This document shows positions 50,693 through 59,712 of a DNA stretch of 64,000 nucleotides, one piece after another (positions within the stretch are counted from its first letter, which is position 1; each line of letters begins with the position of its first letter). The position numbers and the translations under genes are program-made. The DNA is taken from NCBI RefSeq assembly GCF_002210225.1, contig NZ_MWUJ01000013.1, positions 1 to 64,000 of the forward strand. The letters are read 5' to 3'. Source of the stretch: Geofilum rhodophaeum. Lineage in GTDB: Bacteria > Bacteroidota > Bacteroidia > Bacteroidales > Marinilabiliaceae. The notes below the pieces were generated by a model. That model did no database searches and had not been told where the DNA came from. It was given only the letters and a program-made list of their open reading frames with translations.

Positions 50693-52666
50693 TTAGTTGT
50701 AACCGGGGTTTTGATACGCCGATTTTTCCGCCTCTGTCATTTCCAGACCATCGATTTGTCCCTGAGGTATGGGGCGCAAATAATGATGCTTTTCAATAGT
50801 ACGGGTAATGGTTTGGGCCTCGTTATCGAGACGACCGGCTCCGGCAATCTGATAGCTGCCTGCCAGCTCCTCCCATTTTTGGGTACGAATCAAATCGTAC
50901 CAGCGATAACCTTCACCAAAATACTCCCGTGAACGCTCTTCCAGAATGTAGTCAATAGTGATTTCAGCCGGGGTTGCAGCCACCATGGCGGCACTGTTGT
51001 CCTCCACCTTGGGGGCATTGCCATTGTTGTCCCAATTCCATTTTCCGGCACGGGCACGAATCACGTTGATCAGGTCCCGGGCAGAATAACCGGCTTCGGC
51101 TGTTGCACCTTTAACAGCGGCTTCAGCAGCAATGAAGTAGAACTCAGAGAACTTAGCAATGTAGAAGGGACGGGTCAATGCGCCGTTGGGCTGACCCAAA
51201 CCATCGCCACTGTCGGTACGATAGGTACCCAATTTCCATAAACCAGGGTAACGCAGGCGACTGATGGCACTGGGCTCGATAACAAAATCGGCTCGTCCGG
51301 CCAAAGTCCCGGCACCTACATTGCTGTAGTCGAAACCCGGATTGGCCTTATTCTCTGTTTGCGTGGGATAAACCACATTGGCATCATCCTCGTCGAGGAA
51401 GGTCAAAATGGCGTCGCCATTTGAAACGGGCAATCCGTTGGCGTTGTACAAAACATCCTCAGCCACGCCACCTTTTTTCCAGTTGCCACGGAAAGCGGTC
51501 ACAAAAGTGCCGTCGTAACGCGAGTCCAGTGTTTTGTCGGCAAAGGTATTGGTGAACACACCAATGGTGGGTGCCATACGGGTCCAGGGGCGACCGTAAG
51601 CCTGAGCGGCCTCACGCTGTACCGAGCTGACTTCCTCAGCCCATGCCGCGTCTTTGGCACTGCGGATGGTGGTGTAGTTCCAGGTAACAAACCATGCAGC
51701 AAAGTTCTCGGGCGCAGCGCCGTTGCTCCAGGACAGACTGGAGGCGTTGTAAAACTCACTGTCCTCGGTGTGATCGGCATACAACATCATTTCGTTGTTG
51801 CGATCATTGGCGCCCAGATGCAAATCGTAAAAGGTTTCCTGCAAAGCATAGGGACCGGGATTGGTGATGCCGTCCAAAGCGATGTCGTAGGCCTGCTGAT
51901 GGTACCAGGCTGCATTGTGTCCGTCGGGATCCTGACGGGCTGCCTCGGGATAAGTGGGCACATTATTGGGGTTCTCTAGCCACCAGGCATAGGTCAGGTA
52001 GGCCTTAGCCAGGTACAAACGAGCGACATTCTTTGTCACCCCACCGGTAACACGCGGGTTATCGGGCAGGTCGTTAATGGCTTGCAGCAAATCGGGGAAA
52101 ATGGCTTTGGTATAGACTTCAGGAACGGTGTTTCGAACAGAAGTACGCACCGGAGAATTATTGAACTTCAGCTCACCTGCTCCCAAATCGAGGGGAACAC
52201 CACCAAAGGTCTGAACCAAAAGGAAATAGTCAAAAGCTCTAAAAAAACGGGCCTCCGCAATCAAAGCATCAGAAACACTTTCTACAGCTTCACCGTTCTC
52301 AATAATACCATTCGCGGTATTGATGTTGGGAAAGGCAGCGCCCCATAACACATCGGCACGGCTGCTCGAAGGAGTAATGCTCCCCACCCCGGAAAGGTCC
52401 ATGTCCTTAAAGTTGGCGTCGGCACTCTGGGCATAAGTATATTCATCGGTACCGGTAAGCGTGGTGTTGTAATAATAGCCTTGACCATAAATATATCGCA
52501 AATGCGCGTAAAGCGACGACAATCCGCCATTCACCCCCTTTTCAGTGGTGAAAAAGCCCGGCTCATAAATGCTTCGGGGCTGCTCCTCCAATATGTCAGA
52601 GCAGGCCAGAAGGGAGGATGCGAGGAACGCAATTCCCAGATATAATTTAAAATGCTTTCTTTTCAT
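50693..52666 (-). CDS. SusD/RagB-family glycan-binding lipoprotein (pair 1)
   Basis: This 657-residue outer-membrane lipoprotein has a lipobox (AFLASSLLAC) at about residue 22 and the SusD start pattern SDILEEQPRSIYEPG. Conserved SusD segments follow: AEARFFRAFDYFLLVQTFGGVPL, ARLYLAKAYLTYAWW and the C-terminal ERSREYFGEGYRWYDLIRTQKW. SusD proteins form a lid on the SusC barrel and capture oligosaccharides. The enzyme context points to xylan oligomers. It lies 27 nt after susC1. Confidence 0.95.
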   Translation of the reverse strand: MKRKHFKLYLGIAFLASSLLACSDILEEQPRSIYEPGFFTTEKGVNGGLSSLYAHLRYIYGQGYYYNTTLTGTDEYTYAQSADANFKDMDLSGVGSITPSSSRADVLWGAAFPNINTANGIIENGEAVESVSDALIAEARFFRAFDYFLLVQTFGGVPLDLGAGELKFNNSPVRTSVRNTVPEVYTKAIFPDLLQAINDLPDNPRVTGGVTKNVARLYLAKAYLTYAWWLENPNNVPTYPEAARQDPDGHNAAWYHQQAYDIALDGITNPGPYALQETFYDLHLGANDRNNEMMLYADHTEDSEFYNASSLSWSNGAAPENFAAWFVTWNYTTIRSAKDAAWAEEVSSVQREAAQAYGRPWTRMAPTIGVFTNTFADKTLDSRYDGTFVTAFRGNWKKGGVAEDVLYNANGLPVSNGDAILTFLDEDDANVVYPTQTENKANPGFDYSNVGAGTLAGRADFVIEPSAISRLRYPGLWKLGTYRTDSGDGLGQPNGALTRPFYIAKFSEFYFIAAEAAVKGATAEAGYSARDLINVIRARAGKWNWDNNGNAPKVEDNSAAMVAATPAEITIDYILEERSREYFGEGYRWYDLIRTQKWEELAGSYQIAGAGRLDNEAQTITRTIEKHHYLRPIPQGQIDGLEMTEAEKSAYQNPGYN

Positions 52667-52693
52667 AAAGATAATTTTTAAAGAAATTCAATA

Positions 52694-55600
52694 TTAGAAG
52701 GTCAGATTCAAACCAAACAAGAAGTTACGTGTAGCGGGTGAGTTGGTACCGACAGTAAGCAAACGTTGCTTATACTGAGTCGTAACAGCAGCATTTTCGT
52801 CTCCATAAGAGTTGGTTTCCGGATCAAGACCCGTTTCATCTTTAAAGGGGCTGAACATCACAAAAGGATTCTGGATGGTCGCATACATACGCAAACGCTC
52901 AATGCCAAAATTATCGAGCAGCGATTTGTTGAAGTTGTAACCCAGAGTAATGGTTCTAACCTTCATGTAAGTAGCATCAAAGTAGCCCAAAGTACTGCCG
53001 TATTTGGGGTTGTCGTTACTAACAACGCCTCCTGGCTTAGGATACTTGGCTCCAGTGTTTTCGGGGGTCCAATAATCCACCTTCACGTTGTTTCTTCGTC
53101 CGCTCATCATATTCAGATAACCCGAAGAAGAGTGCAGGGTGCTGATAAGGACGCCATCCTTTTTGAAGGCACCTACAACGCTCAAGTCCCAATTCTTATA
53201 GGCTACACGCGTGTTAAAACCACCTTGAAACTTGGGCTCAAGACTCAGAATCTGACGGTCATCAGGTCCAATGGCACGAACGGGCGTTCCGTCGGCGTTG
53301 TACTCTCCGGTATATTTCACCTTAATCATACCGGCATTGCCTCCGGGCTCCAGGATGTCGCGATGTGCATCGTCTTCCTGCCAAAGACCAACCTTCTCGT
53401 AATCAAAAATCACATCTATCGGGTGACCAACAAACCACCAGTTGTTCTCATCTCTTTCCTGACCCGAGGCCAGTTTGGTCAGCTTGTTACGGTTGGCATA
53501 CAGGTTGATGCCGGCATCCCAGCTCCATCCATTACGATCGTCAACAATAACTCCGTTAAGACTTAATTCAAAACCTTTATTTTCAGATTCACCGATATTG
53601 GCCATGTAACTTCCTACACCGGAAGTAGACGGCAGGTTAACACGGAACAAAAGGTCTTTGGTCGTTTGTTGATAGTATTCAAAGGTACCGCTCAAACGAT
53701 GACTCAACAAAGAGAAATCCAAACCATAGTTCATGGTCTCGGTAAACTCCCATCCCAAATTCGGGTTGGGCAACTCAGATACATAAAAGCCTGTTGCAAA
53801 TGAGTCACCAAAATTATAGGGGCGGGTTGAAAGACGTCCAAGGGTAGAATAAGGATCGATCGACTGGTTAGAAGTCTGACCATAGCCAACACGTAACTTC
53901 AACTGATTCAACCAAACCACATTGTCCATAAAAGCTTCGTTCTTTATGTTCCAACCGGCCGATACAGCAGGATAGGTATGCCATTCGTAACCGGGTGCCA
54001 AACGGGAAGAACCATCTGAACGCAAAGCCACGGAAAGCATGTACTTGTTATCGTAGGCATACATAACACGTCCCATCCAGGAAGAAAGTCCACTTTTATA
54101 ATAATCCTGATTATCCGGATTTACACTGAGTTCCCCATCGGCGTGTCCCAGGTTGTAGAACTGCAGGTGATCAGAAGGAACGTCACGTGCGGACAGCTCA
54201 GACTTGAAATAGGTAGTTTCTTCGGCCGAATACAAGGCCACCACATTGAAGTTGTGCTTGCCGAAAGCACGATCATAAGTCAACAGGTTTTCAACCACCC
54301 AATTGGTCGTATGTGCGTTTGAAATAGCAGCGGTTGAAGGATTGTCCGGAGTTACGTTAAACACTCCCTCACCGGTGTAGCGACCATGATTTTCCTGGCG
54401 ATAATTCAAACCAAGATTCACACGGTATTTTAAACCTTCTACCCAAGGGGCTTCAACTTCACCATAAAGTGAGTTGTAAGTACCAAAACCACGGGTTTTG
54501 TGTGCCCAGCCATCGCCCAAATTCTCAATGCTCTCACGAGTATAAACCCATTGATCATCGGAGGGCATACTGATGATGCGCTTGAGACTGCCATCGGCGT
54601 TATAGGGACTGGCTAAAGGAGAAGCACTCAAGGTATTGTACAAGCCCAAATCGGCACCATTGGTGGTGGAGTAACTGGTATTGGTAGTAAAACCAAAATT
54701 GAAATATTGTCCCACTTGCTGATCGATAGCGGCCCTAAGCGAGTAACGATCGTAGTTCTGTCCGGGAAGCAGGGACTCATCCTTATAATAACCAATTCCA
54801 AAGTTATAATTGGCATTTTCAGTACCTCCCGAAACACCGAGGTCGTGGCTGTTCACGATGCCGTTTTCATACATCAAATCTTGCCAGTTGGTGTTGTTGT
54901 CGATGGATTCATCCAGACTGTTGGAGTACAAACCGGCAGCCTCACGCAAATCAGCCAGCTCAACCGAGTTCATCATAGGATACTCATTGAACAAGGTTTT
55001 AACTCCGGTGTAAGCATTGTAAGTTACACGGGCCTCTTGGCCCTTTTGCCCCTTGTTGGTAGTGATAAGGATGACCCCGTTGGCACCACGTGATCCGTAA
55101 ATAGCCGTCGCAGAGGCATCCTTCAGAATATCGAGACTCTTGATGTCACTGGGACTGATGTCGCCAATTTTACCGGCAAAGGGAATCCCATCCAACACAA
55201 TCAAAGGATCGTTACTGGCGTTCAAAGAACGGGTTCCCCTTACACGAATCTGCATTTCGGCACCAGGCTTTGAAGACACCTGAGACATTTCAACACCTGA
55301 AACCCGACCTTGAAGGGCCTGGGTTACGTTTGCAGAGGCAACCTCACGCAGCTGATCCCCACGAACTGTAGCAACAGAGCCGGTCACGGCCTCGCGTCGT
55401 TGCGTTCCATAACCAACAACCACCACCTCGCTCAAGCTCAGGAAATCTTCTTCCATAACCACATTAATCAGAGCGCGTCCCTCAACGGGCACATTCTGAG
55501 CCTGAAATCCAATAAAATTAAAAACCAGAACAGCATCCGGAGCAACAGTAATGGAATAGTTGCCGTCAAAATCTGAAATGGTTCCGGTAGCAGTACCTTC

Positions 55601-55753
55601 AACCACAATATTGACTCCGGGAAGTGGCAATCCGGACGAGTCAAGCACCTGACCCGAAACCGCTACATTTTGGGCTCCGACCCCAAAATGTACGCTTAAA
55701 AGAAGGAATAGCGTAGCAATTACCCCCTTTTTAAACACATCGATTTTTCTCAT
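52694..55753 (-). CDS. SusC/RagA-family TonB-linked outer membrane transporter (pair 1)
   Basis: This 1019-residue SusC-like transporter has a signal peptide ending about GVGAQ. The carboxypeptidase-like domain (~30-105; GQVLDSSGLPLPGVNIVVEG) is followed by the TonB box region (EVVVVGYGTQRREAVTGSV). The plug carries DPLIVLDGIPF and [20 protein letters not shown], and the barrel ends NFLFGLNLTF. It imports oligosaccharides with SusD pair 1. Start MRKIDVFKKG. Its upstream region carries the bipartite motif shared with the esterase unit. Confidence 0.96.
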   Translation of the reverse strand: MRKIDVFKKGVIATLFLLLSVHFGVGAQNVAVSGQVLDSSGLPLPGVNIVVEGTATGTISDFDGNYSITVAPDAVLVFNFIGFQAQNVPVEGRALINVVMEEDFLSLSEVVVVGYGTQRREAVTGSVATVRGDQLREVASANVTQALQGRVSGVEMSQVSSKPGAEMQIRVRGTRSLNASNDPLIVLDGIPFAGKIGDISPSDIKSLDILKDASATAIYGSRGANGVILITTNKGQKGQEARVTYNAYTGVKTLFNEYPMMNSVELADLREAAGLYSNSLDESIDNNTNWQDLMYENGIVNSHDLGVSGGTENANYNFGIGYYKDESLLPGQNYDRYSLRAAIDQQVGQYFNFGFTTNTSYSTTNGADLGLYNTLSASPLASPYNADGSLKRIISMPSDDQWVYTRESIENLGDGWAHKTRGFGTYNSLYGEVEAPWVEGLKYRVNLGLNYRQENHGRYTGEGVFNVTPDNPSTAAISNAHTTNWVVENLLTYDRAFGKHNFNVVALYSAEETTYFKSELSARDVPSDHLQFYNLGHADGELSVNPDNQDYYKSGLSSWMGRVMYAYDNKYMLSVALRSDGSSRLAPGYEWHTYPAVSAGWNIKNEAFMDNVVWLNQLKLRVGYGQTSNQSIDPYSTLGRLSTRPYNFGDSFATGFYVSELPNPNLGWEFTETMNYGLDFSLLSHRLSGTFEYYQQTTKDLLFRVNLPSTSGVGSYMANIGESENKGFELSLNGVIVDDRNGWSWDAGINLYANRNKLTKLASGQERDENNWWFVGHPIDVIFDYEKVGLWQEDDAHRDILEPGGNAGMIKVKYTGEYNADGTPVRAIGPDDRQILSLEPKFQGGFNTRVAYKNWDLSVVGAFKKDGVLISTLHSSSGYLNMMSGRRNNVKVDYWTPENTGAKYPKPGGVVSNDNPKYGSTLGYFDATYMKVRTITLGYNFNKSLLDNFGIERLRMYATIQNPFVMFSPFKDETGLDPETNSYGDENAAVTTQYKQRLLTVGTNSPATRNFLFGLNLTF

Positions 55754-55814
55754 AAAACAATTAGATAAGAGTGAATAAGAATTTTGATTAAAACAGATAA
55801 ATTCTGTTAACGAC

Positions 55815-55863
55815 TGTGAAATTAAGCGCTCCTAAGGGGATAAAAGGAGAAATTTCTGCACAA
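55815..55863 (-). promoter_or_regulatory. bipartite upstream motif of susC1-susD1
   Basis: On the minus strand this reads TTGTGCAGAAATTTC, 24 nt, then TAATTTCACA, ending 61 nt before the susC1 ATG. It matches the motif at 50539-50587 in 13 of 15 and 10 of 10 positions with identical spacing. The first six bases of the spacer also agree (YCCTTT). Confidence 0.65.
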
Positions 55864-55981
55864 AAAGAGTAGATTTTTACCAACAAGAGTAGAAAAAGGG
55901 AGATTCAGAGGACAATTTAACGGCCTTAAGTCCCACCATGGGGAAGAGCCCCTTAAAAGACCATTAAGCACAAGCATAAAA

Positions 55982-56019
55982 GAAGGGGAAGAGACTGTTA
56001 AACAGCTCCTTCCCCTTCG
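55982..56019 (-). terminator. terminator after the GH10 gene
   Basis: On the minus strand GAAGGGGAAG and CTTCCCCTTC flank an inner AGCTGTT/CAGTCT region, followed by TTTTATG. It is 40 nt past the GH10 stop. Confidence 0.7.
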
Positions 56020-56058
56020 CCAATCACCCTCCCTTAAAGAGTGAAACCACAATTGGTT

Positions 56059-58251
56059 TTAATAATAATCTAATCCGTCAAAATCTTCACTTACATCGCG
56101 TCCGGCCAGGCCATCGACAAAGTACTTATAAGCGGGTTTCCGCTGGTAATCCTTGTCCCAAATGGGTGCAGCGTCATCGGCGAGCCAATAACCTTCGCCA
56201 TTAGGATCCTGAATGCCCCACACAGTAATGCCGTATTGTTGCTCGGCAGGAACCAACTCCAGGTACTTTTCAACAATGTACTGGTACATCTCAGCCTGTT
56301 GCAGCAATTGCTCCAACGAGGGTGTGGTAGTACCCACCTGCACATCCAGCTCCGACACCTTCACCAGCAGCCCGGTGGCGGCCAGCTTGGTAAACATCTC
56401 AGCGATGTTCTCCTTGGAGGTGGAAATGCTCACGTGCATTTGTGTGCCCAATCCATCAATGGGAGCACCCTTTGCGATTTGATCCTGGGCGTAAGCGATA
56501 AAACCATCTACTTTGGCAGGATTCTCCAAATTATAATCGTTCATAAACAGAAGCTGATCATCGCCCCCGTGTTCACGTGCAAGCTGAAAGGCCTTTACTG
56601 CAAAATCCTCACCCAGGTACTTCACCCAGTAAAACTCATCGTCAGCAGGTTCGGCCACATCGCCGTCGCGCAAAGTGCCGTTCTCCTTCATGGGCTCGTT
56701 CAATACGTCCCAGGCTTTAACCTCGTCCTTATAATGCGCCATCATGGCGGTGATCCAGCTTTCCATAGCTTCCCCAATAAGCTGGGTCTTTTCCTCATCG
56801 GTTTTCTCAATAATGGTGGCACTCTTCAGCGCGGGAGCGCCTGCGGGAGCCTCTACTGCACTTACCACCACATTATCGATGTAATAAACCCCGGAAACGG
56901 CACCCAAATCAAAATTCAGTCCATCAATGGCGCCGTCCGAAGTAATGGTCCACTCGATAAGCTTCCAGGTGCTGTTGGTCGCTTGGTCGCCCTGATACCT
57001 TGCGGTACCGGTGGTTGAACAACGTACACTTCCGGGCGCCTCCGAACGAATGTAATACGATACTTTATAATCGCCTTCAGGAAGCACCTCGGTAAAATCG
57101 GTGTGGATCTGTACCTGCCACTGGCTGCCTGGATCGTTGAGCTCGTGCTCAACGCGCATGGCCCCTTCGCCCTGAAAGGCGTCGCCGCCGGTGGCAAGAG
57201 TGGGCTGCCCATCCGGACCGTTGTATTTACTCCAACCCTCAAGGCCCGACTCAAAATCGCCATTGGCTACCATATTTACCACCGTTGGCTCGGCATCAAG
57301 GTCGATTATACTCAGATTATCGATGTCGATGTAGTAAGTCACCCCGGGTAGTTTTCCAAGGTCAAAGGAAAGGAGAAAGGCGTCGGAGCCTTCTGCCATT
57401 TCGGTAATATTGAACTGCACCTGTTGCCAGGCGGACGAAGTGGTGAAGGACTCGGTGCCCGAGCCGGTTCCTGTCCAATCGATCCAGGGATACTCATTAA
57501 CATTACCAGGTAAAGAAATGCGGCCTTGACCGGCATCATCACTTCGGATAAAAAAGGTGACCTGGTAGGTGTGCCCTGCAACAAAAGGAATTTCAGGACT
57601 CTTCAACTGAAGATCCCAGTAATTGGCAGAAGTGACACTGGCCACCAACTTCACAGCATTGCTTCCGGTACCCATACCGGCACCTTCTTCAACAGTAATG
57701 CCCTCTCCGGGATTGGCTCTGTTCCACCCGGTAAAGCTGCCGTCTTCCAGACCCGACACGTCGAGCAAATTACTGCCGGCGGGACCGGGAATAATTTCCG
57801 GCGCCAAAAGACTGTTCAAATAACTGGCATTTTGATTGGTGTGCCATACCAGGGTGTGGCCGTAAACATGAAGGCCATTTTCCTTAGCCTTGGCCACCAG
57901 TCCGTCAACCGTTTCAAAGTTAATTTCGCCACGACCGTTCACCATGGCGCCGTGCTTCATGTCGTAACCAATAACGATTTCCCGAAAGTTGTCGTTCACA
58001 ATGCTGTCGTACTTACCCGCTTCCATGTAGCTGGCCAAATCAACACCAACCCCCAAATTCAGATCGGTATAGGCCAGCAGGTCATCGTACTTGGCAATTT
58101 TCTCGGCCAGACTAAGAGGGATCTCTGCGGCTGTGATTTCCGTTGCCGGATCGCGCTCTACCCATTCCATCTTGGAATCGTCGCAGGCGGTGGCCATTAA
58201 AACGGCCAATCCCGCCAGAGGCAATATGCTTTTATATTTCATATGTTTCAT
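56059..58251 (-). CDS. GH10 endo-1,4-beta-xylanase lipoprotein with two CBMs inserted in the catalytic domain
   Basis: This 730-residue lipoprotein is lipidated at C23 (VLMATACDDS). The GH10 barrel is split. The first part (~45-150) ends with GHTLVWHTNQNASYLNSLL. Two CBM4_9/CBM22-like sandwiches follow (~160-320 and ~325-470; NLLDVSGLEDGSFTGW and NMVANGDFESGLEGW). The barrel then resumes at ~475 with acid/base E519 in WDVLNEP and nucleophile E634 in KVSELDVQV. This split arrangement is known for surface xylanases of gut Bacteroidota (Xyn10C type). It cuts xylan at the cell surface before import. It is the last gene of the susC2-susD2-SGBP-GH10 unit. Confidence 0.93.
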   Translation of the reverse strand: MKHMKYKSILPLAGLAVLMATACDDSKMEWVERDPATEITAAEIPLSLAEKIAKYDDLLAYTDLNLGVGVDLASYMEAGKYDSIVNDNFREIVIGYDMKHGAMVNGRGEINFETVDGLVAKAKENGLHVYGHTLVWHTNQNASYLNSLLAPEIIPGPAGSNLLDVSGLEDGSFTGWNRANPGEGITVEEGAGMGTGSNAVKLVASVTSANYWDLQLKSPEIPFVAGHTYQVTFFIRSDDAGQGRISLPGNVNEYPWIDWTGTGSGTESFTTSSAWQQVQFNITEMAEGSDAFLLSFDLGKLPGVTYYIDIDNLSIIDLDAEPTVVNMVANGDFESGLEGWSKYNGPDGQPTLATGGDAFQGEGAMRVEHELNDPGSQWQVQIHTDFTEVLPEGDYKVSYYIRSEAPGSVRCSTTGTARYQGDQATNSTWKLIEWTITSDGAIDGLNFDLGAVSGVYYIDNVVVSAVEAPAGAPALKSATIIEKTDEEKTQLIGEAMESWITAMMAHYKDEVKAWDVLNEPMKENGTLRDGDVAEPADDEFYWVKYLGEDFAVKAFQLAREHGGDDQLLFMNDYNLENPAKVDGFIAYAQDQIAKGAPIDGLGTQMHVSISTSKENIAEMFTKLAATGLLVKVSELDVQVGTTTPSLEQLLQQAEMYQYIVEKYLELVPAEQQYGITVWGIQDPNGEGYWLADDAAPIWDKDYQRKPAYKYFVDGLAGRDVSEDFDGLDYY

Positions 58252-58274
58252 TTTACTTGTCTAATAAAATAAAC

Positions 58275-59678
58275 TTACTCAGCTTCTTCTTCATCCGGAA
58301 AATCGGAGTATTCAGGCTGCTCCAGAGGCACTACACGCCAATTGTCGGTATAAACGTTCTGCGTAAAGGCCGATCCGGCAAATTCCGTTTCTGCATCCGC
58401 ATCGTTTCCGGTAAGCTGACCCAGGTTGAAATCGGAGTTTTCGAAATAAATACCGAAGTTCTTGTAAGTGGCTCCTTCCCTGGCTGCCAAAACATTCTCG
58501 AAGGTAAATTCCTCCCCCTCCTCGGGTTCAGAAAAACCATAGAAATCGCTGAAAGGAACAGTAACCGTAACCCATCCTTCGGTCTCAAAGGGAACGACCT
58601 CCTTATTGTCGATCCAGGGCACATAATTGTAGGTATATCCTGCCCATTCGCCGCCGTTGTAGTTGTTCATCAAAAGGAGTTTGAGGAAACCGGTGCCGGA
58701 CCAGGGCTGGGGCACATACACATCAAACTGAAAGGCCACCTGATTAACAGGCGTCGTGGCCGGGATGTAGGGAGTCAACTGACCCCGCCAGTCGTCCACA
58801 TCATTACCGGCGGTCCACACCTCCGAGCGACGGTTGGCTACATTAAACTCGGCAACGCGGGCGGGACGATGGGCCACATAATTGCCTTGCGACTGAGTGC
58901 CTTCACCAATTACAGCTGATTCCAGGTCCTCGTCGTTTATCATGCTGCCGGTCTCGCTCCAGCTCCAAAAGCCTTGCTGACCCAAACCATCAAAATCGAG
59001 AATGACCCCCTCTTTGAAGTTGAAATAGGCGGGAGAATAAGCACCACCGTTGGCCCCGAAGGCAAACAAAGCGCCACTCTCTGTTAGTCCCGAAGGAACC
59101 ACCACTGTAAAGAACTCTCCATCCTCATCGGAAACGATGTCGCCCCCGGTCACTTCGATATTTCCGGGAAAAACCACACGCTCGATTTCCTTTAAACCCG
59201 ATCCATAAACTGTGATGACCTCATCGGCCTGGGGCATGGTGTGCGAAATACTGCTAATACGGGGTGCTGCCTCTCTGATTTCAATGTCCAGCGTCTTTTC
59301 AATGCCACCCGACTTTACCAGACGAATGGTATTACGCACTTCCTCGGCAGCCTCGGTGGTAGGTGTATCTCCACTAAGCTGAAACAATACATTTTGATCC
59401 GATACATATACCGGATTAAAATAGGTCTTGTGTCCATTCACAAAAACCTGACGAAGACCGGTAAAACCGGAGCCGGTAATACGGACAACCTGTCCCAAAC
59501 GAATAAACTCCACATTACGACTGGGAACGGAAGACTCCGGATCCTGCAGGTAAACTCCCGAAATGCTGATGGGAGCTTCCAAATTGGGATCGTCATCGTC
59601 ATCACATGCGGTAAAAAATGCCCCGGAAAGCAAAGCACCGAGCAACAACCACAAATTTATCTTCATTTTCATATACAT
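58275..59678 (-). CDS. surface glycan-binding protein with IPT/TIG domains
   Basis: This 467-residue lipoprotein is lipidated at C25 and followed by five Asp, a strong surface-export signal. Two IPT/TIG immunoglobulin-like domains follow (~38-130 with VRITGSGFTGLRQVFVNGHK, ~135-220 with VITVYGSGLKEIERVVFPG). A C-terminal beta-domain (~225-467; ILDFDGLGQQGFWSWSETGS) resembles xylan-binding surface proteins between SusD and GH10 genes (XusE type). It has no catalytic motif. It probably binds xylan at the surface and feeds it to GH10 and SusCD. Confidence 0.88.
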   Translation of the reverse strand: MYMKMKINLWLLLGALLSGAFFTACDDDDDPNLEAPISISGVYLQDPESSVPSRNVEFIRLGQVVRITGSGFTGLRQVFVNGHKTYFNPVYVSDQNVLFQLSGDTPTTEAAEEVRNTIRLVKSGGIEKTLDIEIREAAPRISSISHTMPQADEVITVYGSGLKEIERVVFPGNIEVTGGDIVSDEDGEFFTVVVPSGLTESGALFAFGANGGAYSPAYFNFKEGVILDFDGLGQQGFWSWSETGSMINDEDLESAVIGEGTQSQGNYVAHRPARVAEFNVANRRSEVWTAGNDVDDWRGQLTPYIPATTPVNQVAFQFDVYVPQPWSGTGFLKLLLMNNYNGGEWAGYTYNYVPWIDNKEVVPFETEGWVTVTVPFSDFYGFSEPEEGEEFTFENVLAAREGATYKNFGIYFENSDFNLGQLTGNDADAETEFAGSAFTQNVYTDNWRVVPLEQPEYSDFPDEEEAE

Positions 59679-59712
59679 ATCTTTTAGTAATTAAACCAAT
59701 GACTCCATGCCC

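Larger units (their letters stand above)
55754..56058. other. intergenic region between GH10 and susC1
   Basis: This 305-bp gap holds the GH10 terminator (55982-56019), a hairpin GGGGCTCTTCCCC (minus strand, near 55939-55952) and the bipartite motif at 55815-55863. It probably also contains the promoter of susC1-susD1. No gene was seen. Confidence 0.6.
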
